Assembly: GCF_002607735.1 (NCBI RefSeq)
Contig: NZ_NBVR01000018.1
Span: forward strand, 1-64,000
Length of the DNA stretch: 64,000 nucleotides
Direction: 5' to 3'
From: Proteus alimentorum
GTDB taxonomy: Bacteria > Pseudomonadota > Gammaproteobacteria > Enterobacterales > Enterobacteriaceae
The position numbers were made by a program, and so were the translations under genes. Shown here in pieces: positions 30,348 through 39,539 of this stretch. A model generated the notes under the pieces. That model had not been told where the DNA came from. It saw nothing but the letters and a program-made list of their open reading frames with translations, and made no database searches. Each line of letters starts with the position of its first letter. Position 1 is the first letter of the stretch.

Positions 30348-30905
30348 ATGAACCGTTTCATCATTGCAGACCCTAAAAAATGTATTGGTTGCCATACTTG
30401 TGAAGTGGCTTGTGTTGTGTCACATCAACAATCAGATCAAGATAATTTAGCCATTGACCAAATTAATGAGCAGAATTTTCAACCTCGCATTCATGTGATC
30501 AAAGGATTTTCAATCAGTACGGCAGTTGTTTGTCATCAATGTGAAGATGCCCCTTGTGCCAATGTATGCCCGAATGGCGCTATCATTCATAACAAAGATT
30601 ATTACTATGTCGATCAGGAAAAATGTATCGGCTGTAAAACCTGCGTACTGGCTTGCCCTTATGGCACGATGGAAGTGGTTTCTCGTCCCGTTATGCGAAA
30701 ATCAACCGCGCTTAATGCGATTGAAGCATTTAAAGCGGAAGCAAATAAATGTGACTTATGCCACCAACGTGAAGCGGGCCCTGCATGTATCGAAGTTTGC
30801 CCAACTCATGCTTTAGTGTGTATTGATAGAGATGCCCTTGAAGAGATGGTGAAAGAGCGTCGTCGTAAAGCAGCGTTTGAAACCGGTGCTGAATTGTTGT
30901 TTTAA
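30348..30905 (+). CDS. hydN: HydN-like 4Fe-4S ferredoxin of the formate hydrogenlyase system
   Basis: A 185-residue polyferredoxin with four cysteine clusters: CIGCHTCEVACVVSH, CHQCEDAPCANVCPNG, CIGCKTCVLACPYG and CDLCHQREAGPACIEVCP. The start MNRFIIADPKKCIGC and the overall pattern are those of E. coli HydN, which supports FdhH activity and hydrogen production. ATG 30348 is preferred to 30345 because AGGAGA then sits at a normal distance. Followed by hypA after a 72-bp gap that contains a small hairpin. Confidence 0.9.
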   Translation: MNRFIIADPKKCIGCHTCEVACVVSHQQSDQDNLAIDQINEQNFQPRIHVIKGFSISTAVVCHQCEDAPCANVCPNGAIIHNKDYYYVDQEKCIGCKTCVLACPYGTMEVVSRPVMRKSTALNAIEAFKAEANKCDLCHQREAGPACIEVCPTHALVCIDRDALEEMVKERRRKAAFETGAELLF

Positions 30906-30917
30906 GATCAATAATAA

Positions 30918-30946
30918 AGCAACTATGTACTGATACTATAGTTGCT
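30918..30946 (+). terminator. Hairpin between hydN and hypA
   Basis: Perfect 9-bp stem AGCAACTAT / ATAGTTGCT with an 11-base loop, followed by ATTATTT. It may attenuate transcription or protect the upstream message so that HydN is made in excess of HypA/HypC. Role is inference. Confidence 0.4.
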
Positions 30947-30977
30947 ATTATTTATCCTGCTTCAATAAGGTATCGAC

Positions 30978-31319
30978 ATGCATGAAATCACGCTTTGCCA
31001 GAGCGCATTTGAGATAATAGATTCTCAAGCTAAATTAAATAATGCAAAAAAAGTAAAAAGTGTATGGATGGAAATTGGCGCATTATCTTGTGTTGAAGTC
31101 AGTGCTCTTGAATTTTGCTTTGATATTGTTTGCAGAGACACCCTTGCCCAAGGCTGTGAATTACATATTGAGGTTATCCCTGCGAAAGCATGGTGTTGGG
31201 ATTGTCATCAAGTTGTTACTGTTTCAACCTTTAATGCAGGTTGCCCATCTTGTGGTAGTCAAAATTTGCGCGTTGAAAATGATGATGCAATGCGGATAAA
31301 GCAAATAGAGATCGAATAG
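30978..31319 (+). CDS. hypA: Hydrogenase nickel-insertion protein HypA
   Basis: A 113-residue metallochaperone. The nickel-binding N-terminus MHEITLCQ is intact, and the zinc site is formed by two CxxC pairs (CWDC and CPSC in the C-terminal half). It delivers nickel to the large subunit of [NiFe] hydrogenases together with HypB. Closest in sequence to HypA of hydrogenase 3 rather than HybF. Next gene hypC starts 8 bp later. No hypB, hypD or hypE follows, unlike E. coli hypABCDE. Confidence 0.92.
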   Translation: MHEITLCQSAFEIIDSQAKLNNAKKVKSVWMEIGALSCVEVSALEFCFDIVCRDTLAQGCELHIEVIPAKAWCWDCHQVVTVSTFNAGCPSCGSQNLRVENDDAMRIKQIEIE

Positions 31320-31327
31320 GGGTTGTT

Positions 31328-31618
31328 ATGTGTCTTGGTATTCCAGGTCAGGTTGTTGAAGTCGGAAAAACAATCACTGAAAACGCAATGGTCGATGTTT
31401 GTGGCGTTAAACGAGAAGTCAATATTGCGCTAGTCTGTGAAGGTGAGCCTCATACGATGATTGGCAAATGGGTATTGGTGCATGTTGGCTTTGCTATGAG
31501 TATCGTCAATGAAGAAGAAGCAAAAGAGACGCTGGATGCTTTGATGGCAATGGGAGAAGTGGAAGATGATGTCTCTGCTTTTCTGTATGGTGAAGAGGGT
31601 GCACCTAAGAAAAACTGA
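31328..31618 (+). CDS. hypC: Hydrogenase maturation chaperone HypC/HybG
   Basis: A 96-residue protein starting MCLGIPGQV; the second-residue Cys, exposed after Met removal, is the conserved ligand for the Fe(CN)2CO precursor and the hydrogenase large subunit. [12 protein letters not shown] resembles HybG while the C-terminus ([24 protein letters not shown]) resembles HypC, so either partner hydrogenase is possible. Preceded by GGGGTTGTT and linked to hypA by 8 bp. Confidence 0.9.
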   Translation: MCLGIPGQVVEVGKTITENAMVDVCGVKREVNIALVCEGEPHTMIGKWVLVHVGFAMSIVNEEEAKETLDALMAMGEVEDDVSAFLYGEEGAPKKN

Positions 31619-31662
31619 GTTAGTTTTGTACTATTGCACGATTAATTTCTTTTTCTTATACT

Positions 31663-31718
31663 AGAGCGTGTTGACCTTTTCTTGCTGTAAAAACAAGCAG
31701 AAAAGATCAACACGCTCT
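31663..31718. repeat. Long intergenic hairpin between hypC and the guanidine riboswitch
   Basis: Arms begin AGAGCGTGTTGA and end TCAACACGCTCT, with pairing continuing through CTTTTCTTGCT / AGCAGAAAAG and a loop of about six bases. No T-run follows on either side, so it is not an ordinary terminator. It could be a small dispersed palindromic element or a transcript-end hairpin for hypC. Confidence 0.55.
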
Positions 31719-31737
31719 ACACTTTCATCTTTCGAAA

Positions 31738-31784
31738 GCTGGGACGACCCAGTTTTTTGTCTTTGTTATTCAGGGGACGACCCC
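31738..31784 (+). ncRNA. Guanidine-II (mini-ykkC) riboswitch
   Basis: Two short hairpins each with an ACGA loop: CTGGG-ACGA-CCCAG (31739-31752) and GGGG-ACGA-CCCC (31773-31784), separated by 20 bases and ending 23 bp before the sugE start codon. Paired stem-loops with ACGR loops are the defining structure of the guanidine-II class; guanidine stabilises loop-loop contact and exposes the ribosome site AGGGGAAG (31797-31804). The gene it controls, a guanidinium exporter, is the typical one. Confidence 0.9.
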
Positions 31785-31807
31785 AACTTATTAAGTAGGG
31801 GAAGTTT

Positions 31808-32122
31808 ATGTCTTGGATCATTCTGTTTATCGCGGGTTTATTAGAAATCGTTTGGGCTGTCGGTCTTAAGTACACACACGGTTTTACGCGTTTAACACCC
31901 AGTGTTATTACCATTAGTGCCATGATTGTGAGCATGGGCATGTTGTCTTATGCCATGAAAGGCTTACCAGCAGGCACCGCCTATGCAATTTGGACAGGTA
32001 TTGGTGCTGTCGGTACGGCAATCTTTGGTATTTTGGTTTTTGGTGAGTCTGCCAATATCTATCGTTTACTGAGTTTAGCGATGATTATTTTTGGCATTAT
32101 CGGGCTGAAATTGGCGAGTTAA
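31808..32122 (+). CDS. sugE: Guanidinium exporter Gdx/SugE (SMR family)
   Basis: A 104-residue inner-membrane protein with four helices, of the small multidrug resistance family. The conserved Glu in the first helix ([18 protein letters not shown]) binds the substrate, and the Gdx signature residues [18 protein letters not shown] are present. It exports guanidinium in exchange for protons as a dual-topology dimer. The guanidine-II riboswitch immediately upstream supports this substrate over quaternary ammonium drugs. Same position relative to frd as in E. coli, though blc and ampC are not between them here. Confidence 0.93.
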   Translation: MSWIILFIAGLLEIVWAVGLKYTHGFTRLTPSVITISAMIVSMGMLSYAMKGLPAGTAYAIWTGIGAVGTAIFGILVFGESANIYRLLSLAMIIFGIIGLKLAS

Positions 32123-32140
32123 GCCTGAATGTCAGGTATA

Positions 32141-32188
32141 AAAAAGCCACTCATTGTGAACTGATCCCAGTTCATTTGAGTGGCTTTT
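32141..32188. terminator. Bidirectional terminator between sugE and frdD
   Basis: AAAAAGCCACTCA / TGAGTGGCTTTT arms with a second nested hairpin GAACTG / CAGTTC in the loop. Lies between convergent genes and has A- and T-runs on the proper sides. Confidence 0.82.
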
Positions 32189-32208
32189 AATCTTTACGTA
32201 TTAATCAA

Positions 32209-32568
32209 TTACAGTGTAAATACACCAATGATAGCGATAACGCTGATAATTGCTGCACCACCATAGAATACCCACTTGCTTGCAGGTACATGCACTTTAA
32301 AATCGTGCAGAGTATGGTGAATACGGTGTAATGCACACCAAACTGGCAGAACAATCATTAGCAGTAAGAACAGACGACCAATGATGCTTTGGCTAAATGC
32401 CATAATACGTTCATAAGTAAATGCTTCTGGCGCAATTCCCATAGGGATTAGGATACCGAGCAGGATGATGATTGCTGGAGAAACAATCGCACTCCACATA
32501 CCACCTGCACCAAATAATCCCCAGAAAATAGGTTCATCAGAGCGCTTAGGAAGTTGATTCTGATTCAT
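32209..32568 (-). CDS. frdD: Fumarate reductase membrane subunit FrdD
   Basis: A 119-residue membrane anchor with three helices, identical in length to E. coli FrdD. Together with FrdC it binds menaquinol and holds FrdAB at the inner membrane. The conserved [11 protein letters not shown] segment lies between helices two and three. Follows frdC after 14 bp with a GGAGG ribosome site; last gene of the frdABCD operon. Confidence 0.94.
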   Translation of the reverse strand: MNQNQLPKRSDEPIFWGLFGAGGMWSAIVSPAIIILLGILIPMGIAPEAFTYERIMAFSQSIIGRLFLLLMIVLPVWCALHRIHHTLHDFKVHVPASKWVFYGGAAIISVIAIIGVFTL

Positions 32569-32582
32569 TATTTCCTCCTGGG

Positions 32583-32975
32583 TTAAATTAACGCCACTGC
32601 CAGAATAGCGGCAGTAACAACGATAGTGACACCCCAGAAACCACGAACGATAGGTTCTTGTGGCATTTTTTCATCTTTCACAACGATAACCACGGCTTTT
32701 GGCGCTAGCTTGAACCAAGTCGCAGAGTGGAAGACGGTTGCAATAAGGGTCACAATGTTAATCAGCATTACAATTGGATTGCTCAGGAATCCAACGAAAC
32801 CTGCCCAACTTTCTGGTCCATTTTTCAGTGCGAATACACCAAACAGTACAACCAGACTGAACCAAAGTTGTGGAAGACAAGTTCCTTCACGGGTGATATA
32901 GAAACGATAGAATCCAAGTTTCGTCCACCAGTTTGGTTGCATGCCACGAACATAAGGCTTACGTTTTGTTGTCAT
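32583..32975 (-). CDS. frdC: Fumarate reductase membrane subunit FrdC
   Basis: A 130-residue anchor with three membrane helices; the N-terminal [20 protein letters not shown] stretch is characteristic of FrdC and the Glu in the first helix region ([11 protein letters not shown]) belongs to the quinol site. Follows frdB by 14 bp with an AGGAGG site. Forms the quinone-binding module with FrdD. Confidence 0.94.
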   Translation of the reverse strand: MTTKRKPYVRGMQPNWWTKLGFYRFYITREGTCLPQLWFSLVVLFGVFALKNGPESWAGFVGFLSNPIVMLINIVTLIATVFHSATWFKLAPKAVVIVVKDEKMPQEPIVRGFWGVTIVVTAAILAVALI

Positions 32976-32989
32976 GTCTTGTTTCCTCC

Positions 32990-33727
32990 TTAACGTGGTT
33001 TCAGCATGGCAATGACAAAGTCTTGCGCACTGGCTGCTTTACCTTGCTGAATAGCGGCAGCAGGATCCACATGTTTTGGACAGACTTCAGAACAGTAGCC
33101 AACAAAGGTACAAGACCAGACACCGTTCTCACCATTTAACTGAGGCATACGCTCTTTTGCCCCATGGTCGCGACTATCTGTGTTGTAACGTTGAGCTAAT
33201 GTAATCGCTGCTGGGCCAATAAATTCTGGGTTTAGACCAAACTGCGGACATGCTGCATAGCAAAGACCACAGTTGATACAACCAGAGAATTGGTGATATT
33301 TCGCCATTTGAGCAGGAGTCTGTTTATTCGTCCCTTCTGAAGGCTTACGATCATTACCGATGATATAAGGCTTAATCGCTTCTAAGCTTTCAATAAAGTG
33401 AGTCATATCGACAACGAGGTCACGCTCAACTGGGAAGTTACCCAGTGCTTCAACTCTTACACCGTCTGGATATTCACGAATAAAGGTTTTACAAGCCAAT
33501 TTAGGCACTTTGTTGACCATCATGCCGCAAGAGCCACAAATCGCCATACGGCAAGACCAACGATAAGAAAGATCAGGCGCTAAATTGTCTTTAATATAAC
33601 CCAATGCGTCCAGTAATGAGGTTTGCTCATCATAAGGAACATCATAAGTCACGAAATAAGGCGCTTCGTCCGTTTCTGGGTTATAGCGCATGACTTCCAT
33701 TTTAATGTGCTTCATGTCATCAGCCAT
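32990..33727 (-). CDS. frdB: Fumarate reductase iron-sulfur subunit FrdB
   Basis: A 245-residue electron-transfer subunit. Cysteine ligands for three centres are visible: [12 protein letters not shown] plus a further Cys for 2Fe-2[14 protein letters not shown] for 4Fe-4S and [17 protein letters not shown] for 3Fe-4S. The start at 33727 ([12 protein letters not shown]) has AAGGAG upstream and lies inside the last codons of frdA, giving an 8-bp overlap and translational coupling; a longer frame to 33781 lies within frdA and is not used. Confidence 0.95.
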   Translation of the reverse strand: MADDMKHIKMEVMRYNPETDEAPYFVTYDVPYDEQTSLLDALGYIKDNLAPDLSYRWSCRMAICGSCGMMVNKVPKLACKTFIREYPDGVRVEALGNFPVERDLVVDMTHFIESLEAIKPYIIGNDRKPSEGTNKQTPAQMAKYHQFSGCINCGLCYAACPQFGLNPEFIGPAAITLAQRYNTDSRDHGAKERMPQLNGENGVWSCTFVGYCSEVCPKHVDPAAAIQQGKAASAQDFVIAMLKPR

Positions 33728-35516
33728 TCGCTTTCTCCTTATTCTGCTTGTCTTGTGCAGTCGCTTCACCACCATAGACACGTTTAGCAGGAGCAGATTT
33801 AGTGATCTTCACATCGCTATATTCTAAACGAGGAGCACCTTCTGGGTTATAGAACGCCAGAGTATGTTTCAGGAAGTTCACGTCATCACGCTCAGTACAA
33901 CCTTCGTCAAGACGTTGGTGTGCACCACGAGACTCTTTACGATTGATTGCGGAATGCGCCATACATTCAGCGACATCTAAACCAAAGCCAAGCTCAATTT
34001 TGTACAGTAAATCTGTATTAAAGACGCTACTGGTGTCTTTAATTTCAACGCGTTTGAAACGTTCTTTTAATTCAGCCAGTTTATCAATGGTTTTTTGCAT
34101 TAATTCAGGTGTACGATAGATACCGCAACCTTCTTCCATTGATTCACCCATTTCATCGCGAATTTGTGACCAGCTTTCAGAACCTTTTTGGTTCATCAGA
34201 TTTTTCAGGCCATTTTCGATATCACGAGTACGAGCATCTAGCGCTGTTGCGTTAGCTGGTGCTGCTTCTTGTACACAACGAACCGCTTCTTCACCTGCAA
34301 GACGACCGAATACAACCAGCTCTGCCAGTGAGTTAGAACCTAAACGGTTAGCGCCGTGTAAGCCAACAGATGAACATTCACCCACCGCAAACAGACCTTT
34401 AATACGAGTCTCAGTTTGTTGGTTAGTTTCGATACCACCCATAGTGTAGTGAGCAGTAGGGCGAACAGGGATTGGTTCATTAACTGGGTCAACACCCACA
34501 TACGCTTTTGCCAGTTCACAAATAAATGGCAGACGTTCATGAAGTTTTTTCGCACCCAGATGACGTAAGTCAAGATGAACAACGTCACCACGGTGAGTTT
34601 TGATGGTACGACCAGCGCGCCACTCATGCCAGAAAGCTTGAGAAACTTTATCGCGAGGACCTAATTCCATGTATTTATTTTCTGGTTTACCTAATGGTGT
34701 TTCTGGTCCTAGGCCGTAATCTTGCAGATAACGATAGCCATCTTTATTGACCAGAATACCACCTTCACCACGACAACCTTCGGTCATCAGGATACCTGAA
34801 CCTGGTAGGCCAGTTGGGTGATATTGAACAAACTCCATATCACGCAGTGGAACGCCATGACGTAAAGCGATACCCATACCATCACCAGTAACAATACCGC
34901 CATTGGTATTGAAACGATAAACACGTCCTGCACCACCCGTTGCCATAATGACTGCATTAGCACGAATTTGAACTTTCGTACCTTCCATCATGTTAATTGC
35001 AACAAGACCGCGAGCGTGACCTTCATCAACAAGGATATCGAGAACAAAGTGTTCGTCGAAACGTTGAATTTGTGGGTATTTTAAGGATGTTTGGAACAGG
35101 GTATGTAGCATATGGAAGCCGGTTTTATCGGCTGCGAACCAGGTCCGTTCGATCTTCATCCCACCAAAACGTCGGACGTTGACTGACCCGTCTTCTTTAC
35201 GGCTCCAAGGACAGCCCCAGAGTTCTAGTTGAGTCATCTCTGTTGGACAATGCTCAACGAAGTAATCTACGACATCCTGTTCACACAACCAGTCACCGCC
35301 TGAAACGGTATCATTGAAGTGGAAATCATAGGAGTCGTGAGCCTGAGTCACTGCTGCTGATCCGCCTTCTGCTGCCACGGTGTGGCTACGCATTGGGTAA
35401 ACTTTTGAGATCAGAGCAATTTTCAGTTGAGGATTCGCTTCCGCTGCAGCTATTGCTGCTCGTAAGCCTGCGCCCCCGGCTCCGATTATCGCTATATCGG
35501 CATTAAAGGTTTGCAC
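33720..35516 (-). CDS. frdA: Fumarate reductase flavoprotein subunit FrdA
   Basis: A 598-residue covalent-FAD enzyme that reduces fumarate to succinate in anaerobic respiration. Visible: FAD-binding [20 protein letters not shown], the flavinylated His in [11 protein letters not shown], active-site residues in [11 protein letters not shown] and [10 protein letters not shown], and the typical C-terminal ERDD..FLKHT. The start is GTG at 35516 (GTGCAAACC), as in E. coli, with GGAG seven bases upstream; in-frame codons up to 35567 lack a ribosome site. Operon order frdABCD on the minus strand. Confidence 0.95.
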   Translation of the reverse strand: MQTFNADIAIIGAGGAGLRAAIAAAEANPQLKIALISKVYPMRSHTVAAEGGSAAVTQAHDSYDFHFNDTVSGGDWLCEQDVVDYFVEHCPTEMTQLELWGCPWSRKEDGSVNVRRFGGMKIERTWFAADKTGFHMLHTLFQTSLKYPQIQRFDEHFVLDILVDEGHARGLVAINMMEGTKVQIRANAVIMATGGAGRVYRFNTNGGIVTGDGMGIALRHGVPLRDMEFVQYHPTGLPGSGILMTEGCRGEGGILVNKDGYRYLQDYGLGPETPLGKPENKYMELGPRDKVSQAFWHEWRAGRTIKTHRGDVVHLDLRHLGAKKLHERLPFICELAKAYVGVDPVNEPIPVRPTAHYTMGGIETNQQTETRIKGLFAVGECSSVGLHGANRLGSNSLAELVVFGRLAGEEAVRCVQEAAPANATALDARTRDIENGLKNLMNQKGSESWSQIRDEMGESMEEGCGIYRTPELMQKTIDKLAELKERFKRVEIKDTSSVFNTDLLYKIELGFGLDVAECMAHSAINRKESRGAHQRLDEGCTERDDVNFLKHTLAFYNPEGAPRLEYSDVKITKSAPAKRVYGGEATAQDKQNKEKANG

Positions 35517-36460
35517 TGCGCTTCTCCATTGTTCAAGTGAAAATTGGAATAATTGTCTAGAATTCAATTCACTGACATTATTAATTTGTAATGCTATTTT
35601 TTTACGCTATCCGTAACGAAATTGTTTCACTGCCTTGTGACTGCGCTTGATAACATCTTTATTATCATTGACTGTAATTTTAGTATAACGAAATGTAGGG
35701 CACCGAAATTTGATATGAATGATGGTTTTCCCGTATTTCGCAAAAAAAGTGTGATCCACACCAAGAATTCTGGGTTTAACTAATAAGCGACCAGAGAAAC
35801 TTGAAGATCAAATAGAATATATTTTTCTAAATTGAAAATTTATAAATAGTAATGAATAACCTGTTTCGAAAGTATAGATAACTTTAATTGAAAATGACAA
35901 TGATTTTTTATTAAATGTTGATTTTAAAGGGTAAATCTTTTTAGCTTTCTTGAGTTTAATTTAAATTAATAAAAACCAATTCTAAAAATCAAAATAAATT
36001 TTTTACTATTTATCTAAAACAAATCGGTTTGTCTTGTTAATTGTTAATAAAATATTAATAATATTTCTAAAGGTTTTTAATACTCATCAAATACGGTAAA
36101 TTTAAATAGAAAGTTAACTTTGGCATTTAGATGAGTTTGGCTATTTAAATATAAGGATAGTGTTAGTTTATTGTTATTTGTAATTGAGAAAAAGAATTAT
36201 TCCAATTAACTCTTATTATAAAAATAGTGAAAAATCACAGCGTTTCCGACTCTAAGCTGGTGTTTATTTAAACAATAAAAAGTGCCAAAAAGTAGATGTT
36301 TTGTAGAATTGTATTTATTTGTCTTATGTGTTTTTACTTAAAAAAAGAAAAGATCAGTGAAAAAATATAAAATGAAATCCCTCTTTATTGGGAGAAATTT
36401 GTCTGTTGAAGAGGATGCGAGTAAACTGCACGCTTTGTTTTCTGTTGGAGTTTTTCGTTC
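35517..36460. other. Long AT-rich intergenic region between frdA and epmA
   Basis: About 940 bp with no credible gene. It must hold the divergent promoters of frdABCD and epmA. A perfect palindrome GTGTG-ATC-CACAC is at 35749-35761, and many A/T tracts occur, but I could not point to a full FNR box or a NarL site with confidence. A small RNA cannot be excluded by eye. Confidence 0.5.
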
Positions 36461-37438
36461 ATGAGTGAAATCGCGGATTGGCAGCCAAGCGCCTCAATCG
36501 CCAACTTACTAAAAAAGGCGAAAATAGTCAGTAATATTAGGCGTTTTTTCACTGATCGTGGTGTGTTAGAAGTTGAGACACCGATGATGAGCCAGGCTAC
36601 CGTTACCGATGTTCATCTTTACCCATTTGAAACCCAATTTGTGGGGCCAGGTGCTTCTCAAGGGCTAAAACTTTATTTGATGACAAGCCCTGAATACCAC
36701 ATGAAGCGTTTATTAGCCGCAAACAGTGGGCCGATTTATCAAATGGGGCGTTGCTTCCGTAATGAGGAAGCCGGTAGATATCATAATCCGGAATTTACGA
36801 TGCTAGAGTGGTATCGCCCTTGTTTTGATATGTACCGGTTGATGAATGAAGTCGATGATCTACTACAAGAAGTGTTAGATTGTGAAGCATCGGAGTCACT
36901 TTCTTATCAACAAGCATTTTTACGTTATCTCGATATTGACCCTTTATCTGTTGATAAAGAAAAATTGCGTGAAGTGGCTGCAAAACTGGATTTATCAAAT
37001 ATTGCAGATACTGAAGAAGATAAAGATACGCTACTTCAGTTGCTATTTGTTTCTGGAGTTGAACCTCATATCGGTTTAGAGAAACCAACCTTTATTTACC
37101 ATTTCCCTGCGTCACAAGCCTCATTAGCTGAGATCAGCTCTGAAGATCATCGTGTCGCAGAGCGTTTTGAAGTCTATTTTAAAGGGGTTGAGTTAGCGAA
37201 CGGATTTCGTGAGTTGACGGATGCACAAGAGCAACGTCATCGCTTTGAACGTGATAATCGTCAGCGAGTAGCAATGGGATTACCAGAACAACCTATTGAT
37301 GAGCGCTTTTTAGCTGCTCTCGAAGCAGGATTACCAGAGTGTTCTGGTGTCGCTTTAGGGGTTGATCGCCTTATTATGCTGGCTCTTGGTTTAGAGCGTA
37401 TTAGCGATGTAATTGCATTTCCTGTTTATAGAGCATAA
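36461..37438 (+). CDS. epmA: Elongation factor P (R)-beta-lysine ligase EpmA
   Basis: A 325-residue class II lysyl-tRNA-synthetase paralogue without the anticodon domain; same length as E. coli EpmA (PoxA/GenX). It activates (R)-beta-lysine and attaches it to a Lys of EF-P, which lets ribosomes pass polyproline stretches. Motif 2 ([23 protein letters not shown], about 95-117; quoted in part) and motif 3 ([15 protein letters not shown]) are intact. GGAG lies ten bases before ATG. Divergent from frdA as in E. coli; followed by its own terminator. Confidence 0.94.
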   Translation: MSEIADWQPSASIANLLKKAKIVSNIRRFFTDRGVLEVETPMMSQATVTDVHLYPFETQFVGPGASQGLKLYLMTSPEYHMKRLLAANSGPIYQMGRCFRNEEAGRYHNPEFTMLEWYRPCFDMYRLMNEVDDLLQEVLDCEASESLSYQQAFLRYLDIDPLSVDKEKLREVAAKLDLSNIADTEEDKDTLLQLLFVSGVEPHIGLEKPTFIYHFPASQASLAEISSEDHRVAERFEVYFKGVELANGFRELTDAQEQRHRFERDNRQRVAMGLPEQPIDERFLAALEAGLPECSGVALGVDRLIMLALGLERISDVIAFPVYRA

Positions 37439-37458
37439 CTTCATCTATCAATGAAGAT

Positions 37459-37492
37459 TAAAAGAGAGAGCCTAGGCTCTCTTTTATTTTTT
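37459..37492. terminator. Terminator of epmA
   Basis: AAAAGAGAG..CCTAGG..CTCTCTTTTATTTTTT palindrome, 20 bp after epmA; it overlaps the end of the convergent membrane gene. Confidence 0.8.
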
Positions 37493-37897
37493 GGATTTTG
37501 GGTTTTGTCTTCGTTTTTCTTCCGCTTCAAGGGCTTTTTCTTGAAACTTCGCAAACTTATCCCCGGTTACGTCTTTCATATAGCGATAATTAATAAACCA
37601 AAACGTAATACACGAAAATAAAATAACCCACCAAATTAAGAGTAGCTTCAATGCAGAACTAACACCCAGCATTAAATGAAAGCTAATTAAGACCATTAAG
37701 CTGACAAATATCGAGCTAAATAATCCTCCCGCAATTTGTGACATATATTTTTTTAAAGGGGTGATGCTGATTAAAGGCAAAATAATGGCCATAGAGAACA
37801 GCACGCCAAATGTGGCAAACATAATAATCGAGATAGGTTCATTAAAGCTTAGAAACCAATCCGTTATACCAAAAAAAGAAAAGGGAATTTCTATCAT
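37484..37897 (-). CDS. Hypothetical membrane protein of the LemA/GIDE cluster
   Basis: A 137-residue protein I do not recognise. It has three clear hydrophobic segments (about 22-43, 55-78 and 83-105) and a charged cytoplasmic-type tail rich in Lys, Glu and Arg (EKALEAEEKRRQNPKSKK). It overlaps the preceding lemA-like gene by four bases (ATGA), so it is translationally coupled and the fourth member of the cluster. Function unknown; membrane association with the LemA partner is inferred. Confidence 0.65.
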   Translation of the reverse strand: MIEIPFSFFGITDWFLSFNEPISIIMFATFGVLFSMAIILPLISITPLKKYMSQIAGGLFSSIFVSLMVLISFHLMLGVSSALKLLLIWWVILFSCITFWFINYRYMKDVTGDKFAKFQEKALEAEEKRRQNPKSKK

Positions 37898-38436
37898 GAT
37901 ATTGCCTCCCTACTAGGGTAAAAAAGAGGGATATCTTTAAATTTAAAAATAAGCGCAAACAACACATTAGGAAAAATACGTATTTCAGTATTATAGAGAG
38001 TGACAGATTGATTGAAGAATTCTCGCCTGTCAGCTATGCATTCTTCTAATTCTTTCGCTTGCACTTGTAATAGGTGTAAGTTTTTTCCACTGATAAGCTC
38101 AGGGTATTTTTCAGCAATGATTAGTGATGTTTTTAATTGTGGAAATAGCTGATTGGCTAGGTGAATTTTTTCATTCAACGCCAGAGCCTGTAAATAACCA
38201 TTTCTATTTTCAGCAAGTTGTTTAAATAATACTTTTTCATGTTCCATTGCTTTTTGTGTTATTGCAGTCAGCATTGGGATCAGAGCGACTTGTTTTTTTA
38301 ATAAAACATCAATATTAGCAAATGCTTTATAGCAATTATTTTTTAGCATCACCATATTATTATAAATCATTACTAACTGGCGTATAAAAAAATACACCAA
38401 GGTGAGAATAAAAATGATGAAAATAAGCCATTCCAT
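37894..38436 (-). CDS. LemA-family membrane protein (second copy)
   Basis: A LemA protein of about 180 residues: one N-terminal membrane helix followed by the family core (CYKAFANIDVLLKKQVALIPML...KAMEHEKVLF), then helical coiled segments. ATG 38436 is preferred because its N-terminus lines up with the paralogue at 39540; a TTG at 38451 is also in frame and overlaps the upstream stop codon. It shares the FANIDV.LK and KAMEHEK segments with the other copy but is clearly diverged, so this is an old duplication. Family function is unsettled. Confidence 0.8.
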   Translation of the reverse strand: MEWLIFIIFILTLVYFFIRQLVMIYNNMVMLKNNCYKAFANIDVLLKKQVALIPMLTAITQKAMEHEKVLFKQLAENRNGYLQALALNEKIHLANQLFPQLKTSLIIAEKYPELISGKNLHLLQVQAKELEECIADRREFFNQSVTLYNTEIRIFPNVLFALIFKFKDIPLFYPSREAIS

Positions 38437-38444
38437 ATAGTCGA

Positions 38445-39518
38445 TTACCAAGGAAGAGAAGTGTTATTAAAATAAAGCGTTAGAATGCCATCTTGATATT
38501 CCATCGGTATCACTAAAATGGAAAAGATAACAAAAAGAGCAGTGATAACGATGATGGTCGCATTACGACGAAAAGGACGTGCTTTGTTCCAACTAACAAT
38601 ATAATCTTGTGGCGATAAACCCAGTAGGTAATGAGGTTCTTTGCGCGTGATAACCACTGTGCCATTAATAGACTCTGCATTGCCAATCAGCAAATAAGTT
38701 GTATTCGTATCTAAAATATACTCTTTAAAACGTTTACTGTTAGATTCAAAATCTTGATGAGGCTTGATACCTAAGTGAATAAAAGGGGTATCTTCCGCGA
38801 GCACTTGGATTGAGCCAGTATCATCCGTCATCGTGAAGTTAGTGATCTTTTTTTCACAGCGTGTTTGGTGATAGCTTTTCTTGCCTTCTTTATCTGTGGA
38901 TATGGAATATTCATAATAGAAGTAGCCATAACACTCTTTTTTACCTAATCGACTATTTAAGATTTTCCCTGCAGTTATCTTGCCTTCAATTTCAACAAGC
39001 CCAATGGCCAAAGAGCGGATCTTAGATGTCGCTAGAATTTTTTGAAAGCGTAAGAAACGTTTTTCAGGTGTTCTTTTGACGATTTGGTAAACGAACATTA
39101 AAACGAAACTTAAAAAGAACAATCGTTGGTCAATAAACAAGCCAAAGCTTAAACAGAGTAGTAAAAGGCTAATAAATACCGTGTTGATAAGTGCTGCAAA
39201 TTTAGAGGTTCCTTCATTTTGCAATTGATGATAATTTTTTATCGCTTTTTCACCGATATTCGCAATATGGTTTGAAATGCCATATGCAAATAGCAAAATA
39301 ACAGCGAATGCAATACCGGAGATAAGATTAACAACAGAGTCTTCACCACTAGGATAAAGGTTATTTTCTCGCGAAAAAAACAGATAGTTTCCAGCAGAAA
39401 ACGCGATCCCTAAAAAGGGAACAATACTCAAGCTGTTCTTCTTTTTTTGAGGGCGTTTGCTGCGTAAAAAATAGATTAATGCGCCCACAGAACAGCCAAT
39501 AAAAAAATAAATTAACAC
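38445..39518 (-). CDS. GIDE-like membrane protein (E3-ligase-like domain)
   Basis: A 357-residue inner-membrane protein. The N-terminal 140 residues hold about four membrane helices; a soluble region (about 165-310) resembles the GIDE/BAM domain shared with mitochondrial MUL1 (VEIEGKI, YEYSISTDKEGKKSYHQ, FTMTDDTGSIQVLAED, NAESINGTVVITR), followed by a last helix. The RING finger of the eukaryotic proteins is absent, so no ligase activity should be assumed. Start is GTG 39518 with AAGGA upstream. It sits between two lemA genes, an association seen in other bacteria. Confidence 0.72.
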   Translation of the reverse strand: MLIYFFIGCSVGALIYFLRSKRPQKKKNSLSIVPFLGIAFSAGNYLFFSRENNLYPSGEDSVVNLISGIAFAVILLFAYGISNHIANIGEKAIKNYHQLQNEGTSKFAALINTVFISLLLLCLSFGLFIDQRLFFLSFVLMFVYQIVKRTPEKRFLRFQKILATSKIRSLAIGLVEIEGKITAGKILNSRLGKKECYGYFYYEYSISTDKEGKKSYHQTRCEKKITNFTMTDDTGSIQVLAEDTPFIHLGIKPHQDFESNSKRFKEYILDTNTTYLLIGNAESINGTVVITRKEPHYLLGLSPQDYIVSWNKARPFRRNATIIVITALFVIFSILVIPMEYQDGILTLYFNNTSLPW

Positions 39519-39539
39519 TGCAATTTATCCTTGATAAGG

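Noticed and set aside
33728-33781. Longer N-terminus for FrdB
   Set aside because: It lies in the frdA coding sequence, and the normal start at 33727 has a good ribosome site.
35749-35761. GTGTGATCCACAC palindrome as a CRP or FNR site for frd
   Set aside because: Spacing does not fit TGTGA-N6-TCACA and the core differs from TTGAT-N4-ATCAA; kept only as a note.
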